From positions 1 to 64,000 of the forward strand of contig NZ_JAINVG010000032.1 in NCBI RefSeq assembly GCF_020400725.1: 64,000 bases of DNA, read 5' to 3'. Position numbers and translations under genes: made by a program. The stretch comes from Streptomyces sp. NK15101. GTDB taxonomy: Bacteria; Actinomycetota; Actinomycetes; Streptomycetales; Streptomycetaceae. Positions 24,500 to 33,623 of this stretch are shown here, in pieces. The number at the start of each line of letters is the position of its first letter. Position 1 is the stretch's first letter. The notes beneath the pieces are model-generated. The model was not told the origin of the DNA. It did not search any database and saw only the letters and a program-made list of their open reading frames with translations.

Positions 24500-25306
24500 G
24501 TGCCGACGTCCAGCGCCAGCACCACCGACGCCGCCAAGCCCGCCGCGAGCGGAGGCGTCCAGTCCCTCGAGCGCGCCTTCGACCTCCTGGAGCGGATGGC
24601 CGACGCCGGGGGCGAGGTCGGCCTGAGCGAACTCTCCGCCAGCAGCGGACTCCCGCTCCCCACCATCCACCGCCTGATGCGCACCCTCGTCGCCTGCGGT
24701 TACGTGCGCCAGCAGCCCAACCGCCGGTACGCCCTCGGCCCCCGGCTCATCCGGCTCGGCGAGTCCGCCTCCCGCCTCCTCGGCACCTGGGCCCGCCCCT
24801 ACCTCGCGCGGCTGGTCGAGGAGACCGGCGAGACCGCGAACATGGCGCTGCTCGACGGCGACGAGATCGTGTACGTCGCGCAGGTGCCCTCCAAGCACTC
24901 CATGCGCATGTTCACCGAGGTCGGCCGCCGGGTCCTGCCGCACTCGACCGGCGTCGGCAAGGCACTCCTGGCGCACACGCCGGCGGAGGAGGTGCGGGCA
25001 CTGCTCGCCCGCACCGGCATGCCGGCCGCGACCGAGAAGACCATCACCACGCCGGACGGCTTCCTCGACGCGCTCGTGGCGGTCCGCGAGACGGGCTACG
25101 CGGTCGACGACAACGAGCAGGAGATAGGGGTCCGCTGCCTCGCGGTCTCCGTACCGGACTCCCCCACCGCAGCGGCCATCTCCATCTCGGGCCCCGCGGG
25201 CCGCGTCACCGAGGCGGCCACGGAGAAGATCGTCCCGATCCTCCAGGAAGTGGCCCGCGAGCTCTCGGCCGCCCTGGCGAACACGGCGGGCAACGGCCAG
25301 GGCTGA
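24500..25306 (+). CDS. allR: IclR family transcriptional regulator (AllR-like)
   Basis: About 268 residues: N-terminal winged HTH (SLERAFDLLERMADAGG, LSELSASSGLPLPTIHRLMRTL; about 20-85) and C-terminal IclR effector domain (about 100-260, with LPHSTGVGKALLAH and GVRCLAVSV). In S. coelicolor an IclR protein named AllR beside the allantoin genes controls them; the same position here supports that identity. GTG 24500 is preceded by GAAAGG at 9 nt. Likely targets are the type B palindromes at four promoters in this window. Confidence 0.85.
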   Translation: MPTSSASTTDAAKPAASGGVQSLERAFDLLERMADAGGEVGLSELSASSGLPLPTIHRLMRTLVACGYVRQQPNRRYALGPRLIRLGESASRLLGTWARPYLARLVEETGETANMALLDGDEIVYVAQVPSKHSMRMFTEVGRRVLPHSTGVGKALLAHTPAEEVRALLARTGMPAATEKTITTPDGFLDALVAVRETGYAVDDNEQEIGVRCLAVSVPDSPTAAAISISGPAGRVTEAATEKIVPILQEVARELSAALANTAGNGQG

Positions 25307-25313
25307 GGCCGCC

Positions 25314-25916
25314 GTGGGGGTGGACATCGACGGGGTGGTCGAGGTGCGCGGCCGCGACGGCCGCTGGCGGTGCGCGCTCGACCTCCCGGAGTCCGCGCTC
25401 CGGCGCGACCGGAACGCCAGGGAGGTCCTCTTCGGCTTCGGCAGCGGGGGCCTCCAGGTGGAGCGGCCCCTGTTCGACCGGCGGGGCTGCCCGGACGACG
25501 TCTCGGACCCCGTCCCGAGCACCTGCGAGGAGCTGCACCACGGCCACTCGTACGCCACCTGGGCCGAGATCGCGGCCGTCGACTGGGACGGGCCGCTCTG
25601 CGACGGTCCCGACCGGAACCACATCGGCGCGTGGCGGCCGGGCCCGGACGGCGAGCTCGTACTCGACCACACTCCCTGGACCCCGATCGAGGTCCTCGAC
25701 CTGGCGGAGGACCTCTTCGGCGAGGACCTGATGCCACCGGAGTGGCCGCCGGGCGGCGAGGTCCACTGGAACGGCGCCGTGTACCGTCCCGTGACCTGGA
25801 CGCCCCGCATGTTCGTTCCGCCGGACGGCGACTGGGGCCCCGTGTGGGCGGCGATGCGGGAGCTCGCGGCCACCCACGGGGACGAGAACGTCCGCCTGGT
25901 GGTCTGGTTCGGCTGA
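25314..25916 (+). CDS. Hypothetical protein
   Basis: A 200-residue acidic, Trp- and Pro-rich soluble protein beginning GVDIDGVVEVRGRDGRWRC. No signal peptide, membrane segment or known domain is recognised. It starts 7 bp after the AllR-like gene on the same strand, so it is probably co-transcribed with the regulator. A GTG at 25320 is a possible alternative start. Confidence 0.7.
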   Translation: MGVDIDGVVEVRGRDGRWRCALDLPESALRRDRNAREVLFGFGSGGLQVERPLFDRRGCPDDVSDPVPSTCEELHHGHSYATWAEIAAVDWDGPLCDGPDRNHIGAWRPGPDGELVLDHTPWTPIEVLDLAEDLFGEDLMPPEWPPGGEVHWNGAVYRPVTWTPRMFVPPDGDWGPVWAAMRELAATHGDENVRLVVWFG

Positions 25917-25956
25917 CGGGGTACGACAGGGCGGCGTACGGCAGGGCTCGGAGGCC

Positions 25957-26637
25957 TCAGGCCCGTACCGACTCCGCCAGGCGTCCGTCCTGGACCGTCA
26001 CCGTGCGGTCCGTGCGGGCCAGGTGCGTGCGGTCGTGGGTGACCAGGACCGTCGCCGTCCCGCGCTCGGCCGTCAGCGCGGCGAGGAGGTCCATGACCGC
26101 CGCCCCCCGCTCGTGGTCCAGGGCGCTCGTGGGTTCGTCGACCAGGAGCACGGACGGCTCGTTCATCAGCGCCCGCGCGATGTTCACGCGCTGCCGCTGA
26201 CCGCCCGACAGCTGGTGGGGCCGCCGGTGGGCCTGGTCCGCGAGGCCCACCGCGTCGAGGAGGCCCAGGGCCCGGTCCCGTACCGCCTTCGGGGAACGCC
26301 CCGACAGATGGGCCATCACCTGGAGCTGCTCCGCCGCGCTCAGCGAGGGCAGCAGATTGGGCTGCTGGAAGACGATCCCGATGTGCTCGCGGCGCAGTTC
26401 CGCCTTGGCGGCGGGGGTGAGCGCCCCCGTGTCCGTGCCCGCGACGACGACCCGCCCCTCGTCGGGGGTCACCAGGGTGGCGGCGACCGCGAGGAGGCTG
26501 GACTTGCCGGAGCCCGAAGGCCCGACGACGGCCGTGAGCGTGCCCGCGGGGACGGTCAGGTAGACGGCGTCGAGGGCGGTGAGCCGGCCGTCGCCGTCGG
26601 GGTAGGTGAGGGTGACGGCGTCGAGGACGAGGCTCAT
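25957..26637 (-). CDS. ABC transporter ATP-binding protein (LolD/MacB type)
   Basis: A 226-residue ATPase with Walker A GPSGSGKSS (about 39-47), Q-loop VFQQPNLLPSL, signature LSGGQRQRV, Walker B VLLVDEPTSALD and switch His VTHDRTH. The Q-loop and length are typical of partners of FtsX-fold permeases. It overlaps the permease gene by 4 bp (26634-26637), so the two products form one complex. Confidence 0.92.
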   Translation of the reverse strand: MSLVLDAVTLTYPDGDGRLTALDAVYLTVPAGTLTAVVGPSGSGKSSLLAVAATLVTPDEGRVVVAGTDTGALTPAAKAELRREHIGIVFQQPNLLPSLSAAEQLQVMAHLSGRSPKAVRDRALGLLDAVGLADQAHRRPHQLSGGQRQRVNIARALMNEPSVLLVDEPTSALDHERGAAVMDLLAALTAERGTATVLVTHDRTHLARTDRTVTVQDGRLAESVRA

Positions 26638-27710
26638 CGGGCGCTCCCGAGGGCGGTGAGGGGGTCGACGGCGGTGATCCGCCGGATGGACAGGGCGGCG
26701 CCGAGGACACCGAGGACGACGATCACGGCGGCCGGCCCGAGGACGGTGAGCGGTTCGAGGACGAAGGGCACGTTCCCGCCGCTGACGAGGGCGCCGATGC
26801 CGACCGCGAGCGCGGTGCCGAGCAGGGTGCCGGCGGTGAGCATGAGGACGGCCTGTCCGAGGGCGTCCTTGAGGAGGTACGGGGTGGAGGCGCCGAGTGC
26901 CTTGAGGACGGCGACGTCACCGCTGCGCTGGATGGTCCAGACGGTGAAGAAGGCTCCTATGACGAGCGCGGAGATGGCGAAGAGGAAGCCGCGCATCAGC
27001 TGCAGCGAGCCGTTCTCGGCCTGGTAGGACCCTATGGCGGTGAGGGCCCCGTCGAGGGTGCGGGCCTCGGTGCCGGCGGCCTCGTCGCCGGCGGCCCAGT
27101 CGACGCCGTCGCCGCTGAGCGCGATGACGGTGGCCTGCTCCCGCGCGGTGGTGCCGGTGCGGCCGAGCTCCTGCCAGTCGCCGAGGGAGGTCCACACCAC
27201 GGGCGTGTGGCTGTACGAGGCGTCGCCGGAGACCGCGGCGACGGTGACCTCCAGGGCGCCGAGGCGGACGCGGTCGCCGGCGCGCACGGCCAGCTCCCGG
27301 GCCGCCGACTCGGACAGGACGGCCCTGCCCGCGCCGACGGCGCCGGGGGCGAGTCCCGCGTCCGGTGCCGTGCCGAAGGCGGAGACGGCGGCGGTGCGGT
27401 CCCCGGCGGCGGCGTTGAGGGTGCGGATGCCGAGCGGATCGGCCCCCGTCACCCCGGGCCGCTCCGCCCAGCCGCGCCACTGCTCCTCCGTCACCGTCGA
27501 GTTGGTGAAGGAGACCGACTGCCCGGACGGCGGCGCCGCGAAGGCCAGCCGGTCGGCGGGCAGACCGGTGATCGCGGAGATGTTCTCTCGCGCGAGTCCG
27601 GCGGTCAGCCCGGACAACAACCCCACGAGCAGGGTGATCAGCACGATCACGGTGCCCATGAGGGTGAAACGCCCCTTGGCGAATCTCAGGTCTCTCCATG
27701 CCACGAACAT
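26634..27710 (-). CDS. FtsX-like ABC transporter permease
   Basis: About 358 residues: an N-terminal TM helix (about 15-40), a large extracytoplasmic domain of about 200 residues, then three C-terminal TM helices (from about 248), the FtsX/MacB topology. MFVAWRDLRFAKGRF at ATG 27710 is the usual start of this family; the frame continues 21 codons upstream. With its ATPase it may act as a mechanotransmission or lipid/peptide export system rather than an importer. It is divergent from a two-component system that may regulate it. Confidence 0.87.
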   Translation of the reverse strand: MFVAWRDLRFAKGRFTLMGTVIVLITLLVGLLSGLTAGLARENISAITGLPADRLAFAAPPSGQSVSFTNSTVTEEQWRGWAERPGVTGADPLGIRTLNAAAGDRTAAVSAFGTAPDAGLAPGAVGAGRAVLSESAARELAVRAGDRVRLGALEVTVAAVSGDASYSHTPVVWTSLGDWQELGRTGTTAREQATVIALSGDGVDWAAGDEAAGTEARTLDGALTAIGSYQAENGSLQLMRGFLFAISALVIGAFFTVWTIQRSGDVAVLKALGASTPYLLKDALGQAVLMLTAGTLLGTALAVGIGALVSGGNVPFVLEPLTVLGPAAVIVVLGVLGAALSIRRITAVDPLTALGSAR

Positions 27711-27822
27711 GCTGACCAGAGTGGGTCCGCGAGGGCCCCACGGGCATCGCGCCGCGGATGGCTCCGTAATCAAACTTTCGGTTGAGTCCGGATCGTCGCC
27801 CGCTGTCTACGCTGGAGGGATC

Positions 27823-29040
27823 ATGGATCCCCGCTCGCTCACCCCCGCTTTCCGCGCGCTGCGCCTCTGTCTGCACCTCCTCGTGGCGGGGCTGCTCGTC
27901 CTGGCGGCGGTACGGGCCGACTCGGCCGCCGGGACGGCGATGGCGGCGGTCACGGGCGCGGTCTACGCGACCGGCTCGTACCTGCCGTCCGTGCGGAGTT
28001 CGCAGCGCGCCGCCGCCGCGTGGCTGGCGGTCCTCGGAGCGTCCTGGCTCGGGCTGCTCTGGCTCACCCCGGAAGCGCTCTGGCTGGCCTTCCCCCTGTA
28101 CTTCCTCCAGCTGCACCTGCTGCCCACGCGCTGGTCACTGCCGGCCGTGGCGCTGACGGCGGGCGCGGCGATCCTCTCGTACGTGGGGCACGGCGCCGCG
28201 CTCAACCCGGGGGTCTTCATCGGGCCGCTGCTCGGCGCGGCGGTCGCGGTGGCGACGGTCCTCGGCTACCAGGCGCTGTACCGGGAGAGCGAACGGCGCC
28301 GCCGGCTCATCGAGGAGCTGATCGAGACGCGGGCGGAGCTGGCGGCGGCGGAACGGCACGCGGGGACGCTCGCCGAGCGGGAGCGGCTGGCGCGGGAGAT
28401 CCACGACACGCTCGCGCAGGGCCTGTCCTCGATCCAGCTGCTGCTGCGGGCGGCCGAGCGGGTGCTGCCGCCGGACTCCCCCGCCGCGGATCACATCGGC
28501 CGGGCCCGCGAGGCGGCGCAGGACAACCTGGCGGAGGCACGGCGCTTCGTCCGGGCGCTCTCGCCGCCGGACCTGGAGCACGGCTCCCTCGCGGCGGCCC
28601 TGGAGCGGCTGTGCGAGCCGGGTGCCGGGCCGGCTCCGGAGGGTCCGGAGGGTCCGGAGGGTCCGGCCGGTGCGGGCCCGTACGGGCCGGGGCCCCGGGT
28701 CCGCTTCTCGGTGAGCGGCACGCCGGTCGAGCTGCCCACCCCGTACGAGGTGGCGCTGCTGCGGATCGCACAGTCGGCGCTCGCGAACACGGTGCGGCAC
28801 GCCTCGGCCTCGCGCGCGGAGATCACCTTGTCGTTCATGGACGCGTCGGTGACCCTGGACGTGGTCGACGACGGCCGGGGATTCGACCCCGTGTCCGTGC
28901 GCCCTTCCTCGGACGGCGGTTTCGGGCTTCCGGCGATGCGCTCGCGGGCGGAGTCGCTCGGCGGCACGTTCACCGTCGAGTCGGCGCCCGGCCAGGGCAC
29001 CGCCGTCGCCGTCTCCCTCCCCCTCCCCGCTGGAGCCTGA
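27823..29040 (+). CDS. Sensor histidine kinase (NarL-partner, HisKA_3 type)
   Basis: A 405-residue kinase with about five TM helices in the first 150 residues and almost no extracytoplasmic domain, a coiled-coil linker, and a HisKA_3 dimerisation domain with the phospho-acceptor His194 in REIHDTLAQGLSSIQ. The ATPase domain follows (N-box ANTVRHA, G1 DDGRGFD). A collagen-like Pro-Glu-Gly repeat insertion sits between DHp and ATPase domains. ATG 27823 follows GGAGGGA. It is 3 bp before its response regulator. Confidence 0.9.
   Translation: MDPRSLTPAFRALRLCLHLLVAGLLVLAAVRADSAAGTAMAAVTGAVYATGSYLPSVRSSQRAAAAWLAVLGASWLGLLWLTPEALWLAFPLYFLQLHLLPTRWSLPAVALTAGAAILSYVGHGAALNPGVFIGPLLGAAVAVATVLGYQALYRESERRRRLIEELIETRAELAAAERHAGTLAERERLAREIHDTLAQGLSSIQLLLRAAERVLPPDSPAADHIGRAREAAQDNLAEARRFVRALSPPDLEHGSLAAALERLCEPGAGPAPEGPEGPEGPAGAGPYGPGPRVRFSVSGTPVELPTPYEVALLRIAQSALANTVRHASASRAEITLSFMDASVTLDVVDDGRGFDPVSVRPSSDGGFGLPAMRSRAESLGGTFTVESAPGQGTAVAVSLPLPAGA
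28634..28669 (+). repeat. 9-bp tandem repeat inside the kinase gene
   Basis: Units of GTCCGGAGG repeat head to tail (for example 28643-28651 and 28652-28660, with partial flanking copies) and encode the Gly-Pro-Glu triplets of the DHp-ATPase linker. Copy number may vary between strains. Confidence 0.7.
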
Positions 29041-29043
29041 AGC

Positions 29044-29670
29044 ATGACCATCCGACTCCTCCTCGCCGACGACCACCCGGTGGTACGGGCGGGCCTGCGC
29101 GCGGTCCTCGACACCGAGCCGGACTTCGCGGTGGTCGCGGAGGCGGCCACCGCCGAGCGCGCCGTGGAGCTGGCCGGCGCCGGGGGCGTGGACGTGGTCC
29201 TGATGGACCTGCAGTTCGGCGCCGGGATGCACGGCTCGGAGGCGACGGCGGCGATCACGGCGGCGCCGGGCGGCCCGAAGGTGCTGGTCCTGACGACGTA
29301 CGACACGGACGCGGACATCCTGGCGGCAGTGGAGGCGGGCGCCTCCGGCTACCTCCTGAAGGACGCGCCGCCGGAGGAGCTGGCGGCGGCGGTCCGGACG
29401 GCGGCGGCCGGCCAGTCGGCCCTCGCGCCGGCGGTGGCGCACCGGCTGATGGACCGCATGCGGACACCGGCGGAGGCCCTCACCAAACGCGAGCTGGAGG
29501 TGCTCCAGCTGGTGGGCGAGGGCCTCTCGAACCAGCAGATCAGCAAGGCGCTGTTCCTGAGCCAGGCGACGGTGAAGTCCCACCTGGTGCACGTCTTCGC
29601 GAAGCTGGGCGTGGACTCGCGCACGGCGGCGGTGGCCGCGGCGACGGCACGACGGCTGATCAGGCGGTGA
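29044..29670 (+). CDS. NarL/FixJ family response regulator
   Basis: A 208-residue regulator: receiver domain with acidic pocket ADDHP and phosphorylation site Asp55 in VVLMDLQFG, conserved Thr/Lys (LTTYD, LLKDAP), and a C-terminal LuxR HTH (LTKRELEVLQLVGEGLSNQQISKALFLSQATVKSHL). It is 3 bp after the kinase gene. The likely target is the divergent ABC transporter pair. Its end overlaps the end of the convergent small gene. Confidence 0.93.
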   Translation: MTIRLLLADDHPVVRAGLRAVLDTEPDFAVVAEAATAERAVELAGAGGVDVVLMDLQFGAGMHGSEATAAITAAPGGPKVLVLTTYDTDADILAAVEAGASGYLLKDAPPEELAAAVRTAAAGQSALAPAVAHRLMDRMRTPAEALTKRELEVLQLVGEGLSNQQISKALFLSQATVKSHLVHVFAKLGVDSRTAAVAAATARRLIRR

Positions 29671-29884
29671 GACCGTCCGGACGGCCCTCGGCCGCCCCGT
29701 CGGCCCGGGCGGCCATCAGGTCCTGCAGGGACTGCATGCACGGCAGGCAGTGCCGGTCCGTCCGCATCCCGTCCGCTTCGCGGTCGACGGCCTGACCGCA
29801 GAGGCTGCTGCCGGCCTGCTTGGCGATCACGTGCCAGACCAGGAGTCCGCTGGAGTTGTCGGGCGCGATGTGCATCTCGTACAT
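29660..29884 (-). CDS. Small cysteine-containing protein
   Basis: About 74 residues starting MYEMHIAPDNSSGLLVWHV, with Cys in SSLCGQ and a CLPC pair, an arrangement that could bind zinc. An in-frame start 21 codons upstream (29947) is possible but less like the family. The 3' end overlaps the response regulator gene by 11 bp. The function is unknown. Confidence 0.55.
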   Translation of the reverse strand: MYEMHIAPDNSSGLLVWHVIAKQAGSSLCGQAVDREADGMRTDRHCLPCMQSLQDLMAARADGAAEGRPDGLTA

Positions 29885-29999
29885 GCCGGGGTTCCGTTCT
29901 CGGGGGTGTCCGGCTTCCACCCAACGCGCGCCTGGCGGCACCAGCACGGTGGCCAGGTCAAGTGGGTGAACTTCCGGGACCCCCGAGGCCGGGTCCGAC

Positions 30000-30452
30000 T
30001 CATGCGGACTTCACCGCGGTGCGCCTGGACCTGGCGGATGACGTGGCCTTTCGTCTCCGGGCGGCCGGTGCGGCCGGCCCGCTCCCGGCCTCGGCCTTCT
30101 TCGGCACGGCCTTCTTCGGTCCGGTCCTGGTTCTCGGCTCGGGCTCCGGCTCCGGCCCGGCCTCCGGCTCGGAAGCCTGCGCCTCGTCGGCCTCACCCGC
30201 GGGGGCGGCCCTGCCGCGCGAACCGCCGCCCGTCCGCCACTTCAGCTCGATCTCCAGCTCGATCTCGCCGTCGCCGACCTCGAACTCCACCTCGCTGCGG
30301 AGTTCGTCGGGCACCCGCAGGCTCAGCACGCCGGGTCCCATCGGGATCTCGGCCTCCTCACCCGCCCTGAGCGCCTCGGCGAGCGCCTCCAGCTGGTCTG
30401 CGGCCTCGGTCCGGGTCAGGGAGCTCTTCTGCTCGAACTTGAGGTCCTTCAC
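30000..30452 (-). CDS. amphi-Trp domain-containing protein
   Basis: A 150-residue protein whose first 75 residues (VKDLKFEQKSSLTRTEAADQLEALAEALR... ending ELEIELKW) fit the amphi-Trp domain (TIGR04354), named for its amphipathic end with a terminal Trp. The rest is an acidic Pro-Glu stretch followed by a Lys/Arg/Ala-rich tail resembling nucleic-acid-binding tails. The GTG start overlaps the preceding stop (GTGA, 30449-30452) and GGAGG is 5 nt upstream. The role of the family is unknown. Confidence 0.8.
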   Translation of the reverse strand: MKDLKFEQKSSLTRTEAADQLEALAEALRAGEEAEIPMGPGVLSLRVPDELRSEVEFEVGDGEIELEIELKWRTGGGSRGRAAPAGEADEAQASEPEAGPEPEPEPRTRTGPKKAVPKKAEAGSGPAAPAARRRKATSSARSRRTAVKSA

Positions 30453-30898
30453 GGCTGCCTCCCACCGGTGGAGCGGCCGGTGAGACCCTCGTCCTCTCCC
30501 CGGTCGACGCACAGGGCCCAGATGATGAACCCGGACATCACGATCATGATGACGGACCACCACGGGTAGTACGGCAGCGACAGGAAGTTGGCGATGATCA
30601 CGAGCGCGGCGATGCCGACGCCGGTGTACCGCGCCCAGGCGGCCGCCGTGAAGAGTCCGAAGCTGACCAGCAGGGCGACGATGCCCAGGCCGAGGTGGAC
30701 CCAGCCCCAACCGGTGAGGTCGAACTGGAAGACGTAGTTGGGCGTGGTGACGAAGACCTCGTCCTCGGCGATGGCCATGATCCCGCGGAAGATGCCGAAC
30801 AGACCGGCGAGGGCGAGCATGACCGCGGCGAAGACCCTCAGGCCCCCGGCCCAGGCGTACTTCGCCGATGACGCGTGAGCCGTGTGCATGGCGTTCAT
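30449..30898 (-). CDS. DUF7144-type four-TM membrane protein
   Basis: A 149-residue protein with four hydrophobic helices (about 18-40, 65-85, 92-110, 114-133) and PNYVFQFDLTGWGWVHLGLG between the first two. I recognise this as the DUF7144 pattern of actinomycete membrane proteins. It is translationally coupled to the amphi-Trp gene. Function unknown. Confidence 0.78.
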   Translation of the reverse strand: MNAMHTAHASSAKYAWAGGLRVFAAVMLALAGLFGIFRGIMAIAEDEVFVTTPNYVFQFDLTGWGWVHLGLGIVALLVSFGLFTAAAWARYTGVGIAALVIIANFLSLPYYPWWSVIMIVMSGFIIWALCVDRGEDEGLTGRSTGGRQP

Positions 30899-30923
30899 CT
30901 CGGTGTCTCCTTCCCGGCCCGTC

Positions 30924-31385
30924 TCACCGAGGGGCCGTGGTGGCGCCGACGGGCGTGGACGGACGGTCGTCGCTCAGGACGAGTGCCTTGGCCCGCTGGA
31001 ACTCCTCCTCGCTGATGTCGCCCCGGCTGCGGAGGTCGGCGAGCCGGCCGAGTTCCTCGGTCCGGCTGGGGCGGCTGCCGCCGCCGGCGGTCTCGCGGAC
31101 GTAGGCGTCGAAGGCCTGCTGCTTCTCGCGGGCGTGGTCGATCTCCCGGCGGCCCATGCTCTTGCCGCGGGCGATCACGTAGACGAGCACGCCGAGGAAC
31201 GGCAGCAGGATGACGAACGCCAGCCAGCCGGCCTTGCCCCAGCCGCCCATGGTGTCGTCGCGGAAGATGTCGGCGATGATCCGGAAGAGCAGGATGAACC
31301 ACAGGACCCACAGGAAGAGCCACAGCATGGTCCAGAACATGCTCAGCAGCGGGTAGTCGTAGGCGAGGTACATCTGTGTGTCCAT
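30924..31385 (-). CDS. PLDc_N / SHOCT domain membrane protein
   Basis: A 153-residue protein with two N-terminal TM helices (about 15-40 and 52-72; LWFILLFRIIADIFRDDTMGGWGKAGWLAF is the PLDc_N-like signature) and a C-terminal SHOCT motif (LADLRSRGDISEEEFQRAKALVL). SHOCT tails often mediate oligomerisation. It is upstream of the DUF7144 and amphi-Trp genes on the same strand, forming a small stress/envelope-type gene set (inference). Confidence 0.82.
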   Translation of the reverse strand: MDTQMYLAYDYPLLSMFWTMLWLFLWVLWFILLFRIIADIFRDDTMGGWGKAGWLAFVILLPFLGVLVYVIARGKSMGRREIDHAREKQQAFDAYVRETAGGGSRPSRTEELGRLADLRSRGDISEEEFQRAKALVLSDDRPSTPVGATTAPR

Positions 31386-31443
31386 GTCTCCGCTCCGTTT
31401 CCGGGTCCTTCTCCCGCCGGGATCCCGCCGGGCTCCCCCTCGG

Positions 31444-31641
31444 TCATTCCGGCAGCCGCCGCAGTTCCACCACCTGCAGTCCGAGGGACTGGAAGCGGGC
31501 CAGCAGCCCGTAGAGGTGGGCCTCGTCCACGAGAGGGCCGTACAGCACCGTCTGGCCGGAGATCATCACGTGCTCCAGCTCGGGGAAGGATCCGATCAGC
31601 GTCTCCGACATGAGTCCGTCGACGCGGATCTCGTACTGCAT
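31444..31641 (-). CDS. Small conserved hypothetical protein (65 aa)
   Basis: A compact protein with alternating beta/alpha character (MQYEIRVDGLMSETLIGSF, HLYGLLARFQSLGLQVVELRRL). The pattern suggests a ferredoxin-like fold of ligand- or partner-binding small proteins, but this is a guess. It is on the same strand as the SHOCT gene, 58 bp upstream of it. Confidence 0.65.
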   Translation of the reverse strand: MQYEIRVDGLMSETLIGSFPELEHVMISGQTVLYGPLVDEAHLYGLLARFQSLGLQVVELRRLPE

Positions 31642-31744
31642 GGCGTGCCCCTCCCGTGGTGGGGGTGGCTGTCACAGGGCCGGTGGGGCCTTGATGCGAT
31701 GGTCCGTCTCCGCGTCTCCGGCGGCCTCACCCCGAGCGGGTGAT

Positions 31745-33526
31745 TCATGGGGCCGCGGAGCCGGGCTCCGGCGGCGTGGGGCCCTCGGTGTCCCGGCGGC
31801 GGCTCATACCCGTGGGCCCGTCCGCCGTGGCCCCACCCGTCCCTGTGGCTCCGCCCGTCCCTGTAGCTGCGCCCTCCCCTGCAGAGCCGCCCGCACCGGG
31901 GAGGCCGCGCGTCACCAGGAAGCTCGCCAGGGTGATGCCCCCGGTCGCGAGGACGGCCGCCTTGAGACCGGCCAGCTGGGCCGAGGCGTACGAGTCGGTG
32001 ACGGCGTCCACCTCGTGCGGCGGGAGTCCGGCCTCCTCGGCGGCCGAGCGGACCTGGTCGGTGGGGACGAAGCTGACCCCGGCCTCCAGGGCGACGCTCG
32101 TCTGGCGGCGCGCCTCGTCCGAGATCCGGGGATCGTCCTCCACCCGGGTGGTGAAGGCCTGGGCCAGGGCCCCGATCAGCAGCGAGCCGATGAGGGCCGT
32201 GCCCAGCGCGGATCCCAGGTTCTGGGCGGTGAACTGCAGACCTCCGACCTCGCTGCGCTCCTGCTCCCCCACGCTGGACTGGACGACGTTGCCGAGCTGC
32301 GAGGCGAGCAGCCCCATGCCCAGGCCGAGCAGCGCCATGGCCGCGAAGAACTGGGCGTCGTCGATGACGGGGTCGATGGTGCCGAGGAGCCAGGCGATGG
32401 CGGCGAGGAGCAGCACCAGGGCCGTCCGTACGATCCGCCGCGGGCCAAGCCTTCGCCCGAGCTTCGCCGCGCCCAGGGAGGCCACGAGCATGGTGACGGA
32501 GACCGGCAGCAGCCGCAGTCCCGTCTCGAAGGCGTCGAGGCCCTGCACCACCTGCAGGTACAGCGGGATGGTGAAGAACAGTCCCAGCAGGATGAGGTTC
32601 TGGCTCAGCAGGGTCATCAGCCCCGAGCGCAGGGTGGGCCTGCGGAACAGGGACAGATGGACCAGGGGGTCGGCGCCGCGGGCCTCCCGCCTCTCCTCCC
32701 AGATCCGGAACAGGAACAGGACCGCCACTCCCGCCCCGACCACGAACAGCGTGGGGGCGAAGCCGAAGACGGTGAAGGGCGGGTTGCGCGGCTCCACCCA
32801 TCCCCAGGTGCTGCTCTGCAGCACGCCCAGCACCCCGAGGCCCAGGCCGGCCGCCGACAGCACGGCGCCGACGCCGTCCAGGCCGGGACGCCGGCTCGCC
32901 CGGGGCGGTTCCGGGATCACGCGCCGCAGGAGCAGCACGGCCAGCACCACCACGACCTCGCCCGCGAAGACCAGGCGCCAGGTGAGGTACGTCGTCACCC
33001 AGCCGCCGAGCAGCGGACCGACCGCGATGCCGGCACCGGCCAGACCCCCGATGACGCCGTACGCGACGGAGCGGTCGCGCCCCCGGTAGGACTCGGCGAC
33101 GAGGGCCGCCATGGACGGGAGCACCAGGGCGGCGCCGAGCCCCTCGATGACCGACCAGCCCAGGGCCAGGACCCACAGGGTGGGTGCGACGGCGGTCAGG
33201 GCCGATCCGGCGCCGTAGACGGCCATGCCGATCAGGAAGACGCGGCGCCGGCCCAGGATGTCCCCGAACCTGCCTCCGATGATCATGAAGGCGGCCATGA
33301 CCAGGGCGTACAGGGTGATGACGGCCTGGATGGCGGTCACCTCGGTGTCGAAGTCCTCGACCAGCTGACTGATGGAGACGTTCATGACGGCGGTGTCCAG
33401 CACCATCAGGAACTGGGCCGCCCCCAGCACGATCAGAGCGCGCCATTTTCTCACGGTCGCCACCTCACCGGGCCTGGCTGCCGGGGTCAGCGGCAGCGGA
33501 TGGGATGAGCCCACCCTCGCCGCCAT
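31745..33526 (-). CDS. MFS drug efflux transporter, DHA2 (EmrB/QacA) type
   Basis: About 593 residues with 14 predicted TM helices; motif C-like and D1-like segments are seen (LDTAVMNVSISQLVEDF near the start; GGRFGDILGRRRVF motif A at about 100). The DHA2 family exports drugs and dyes with proton antiport. A Gly/Thr/Ala-rich low-complexity tail of about 50 residues ends the protein. ATG 33526 was chosen; GTG 33556 is an in-frame alternative. Confidence 0.88.
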   Translation of the reverse strand: MAARVGSSHPLPLTPAARPGEVATVRKWRALIVLGAAQFLMVLDTAVMNVSISQLVEDFDTEVTAIQAVITLYALVMAAFMIIGGRFGDILGRRRVFLIGMAVYGAGSALTAVAPTLWVLALGWSVIEGLGAALVLPSMAALVAESYRGRDRSVAYGVIGGLAGAGIAVGPLLGGWVTTYLTWRLVFAGEVVVVLAVLLLRRVIPEPPRASRRPGLDGVGAVLSAAGLGLGVLGVLQSSTWGWVEPRNPPFTVFGFAPTLFVVGAGVAVLFLFRIWEERREARGADPLVHLSLFRRPTLRSGLMTLLSQNLILLGLFFTIPLYLQVVQGLDAFETGLRLLPVSVTMLVASLGAAKLGRRLGPRRIVRTALVLLLAAIAWLLGTIDPVIDDAQFFAAMALLGLGMGLLASQLGNVVQSSVGEQERSEVGGLQFTAQNLGSALGTALIGSLLIGALAQAFTTRVEDDPRISDEARRQTSVALEAGVSFVPTDQVRSAAEEAGLPPHEVDAVTDSYASAQLAGLKAAVLATGGITLASFLVTRGLPGAGGSAGEGAATGTGGATGTGGATADGPTGMSRRRDTEGPTPPEPGSAAP

Positions 33527-33623
33527 CACATCCGAAACGGTCGCCGGCCGCCTCACCCGCCGCGGGTGAGGGCCGGTGGCGTTCGTCGCCTCGGCGCCGG
33601 CCGCCGGTCACAGGAGCCGCCGG

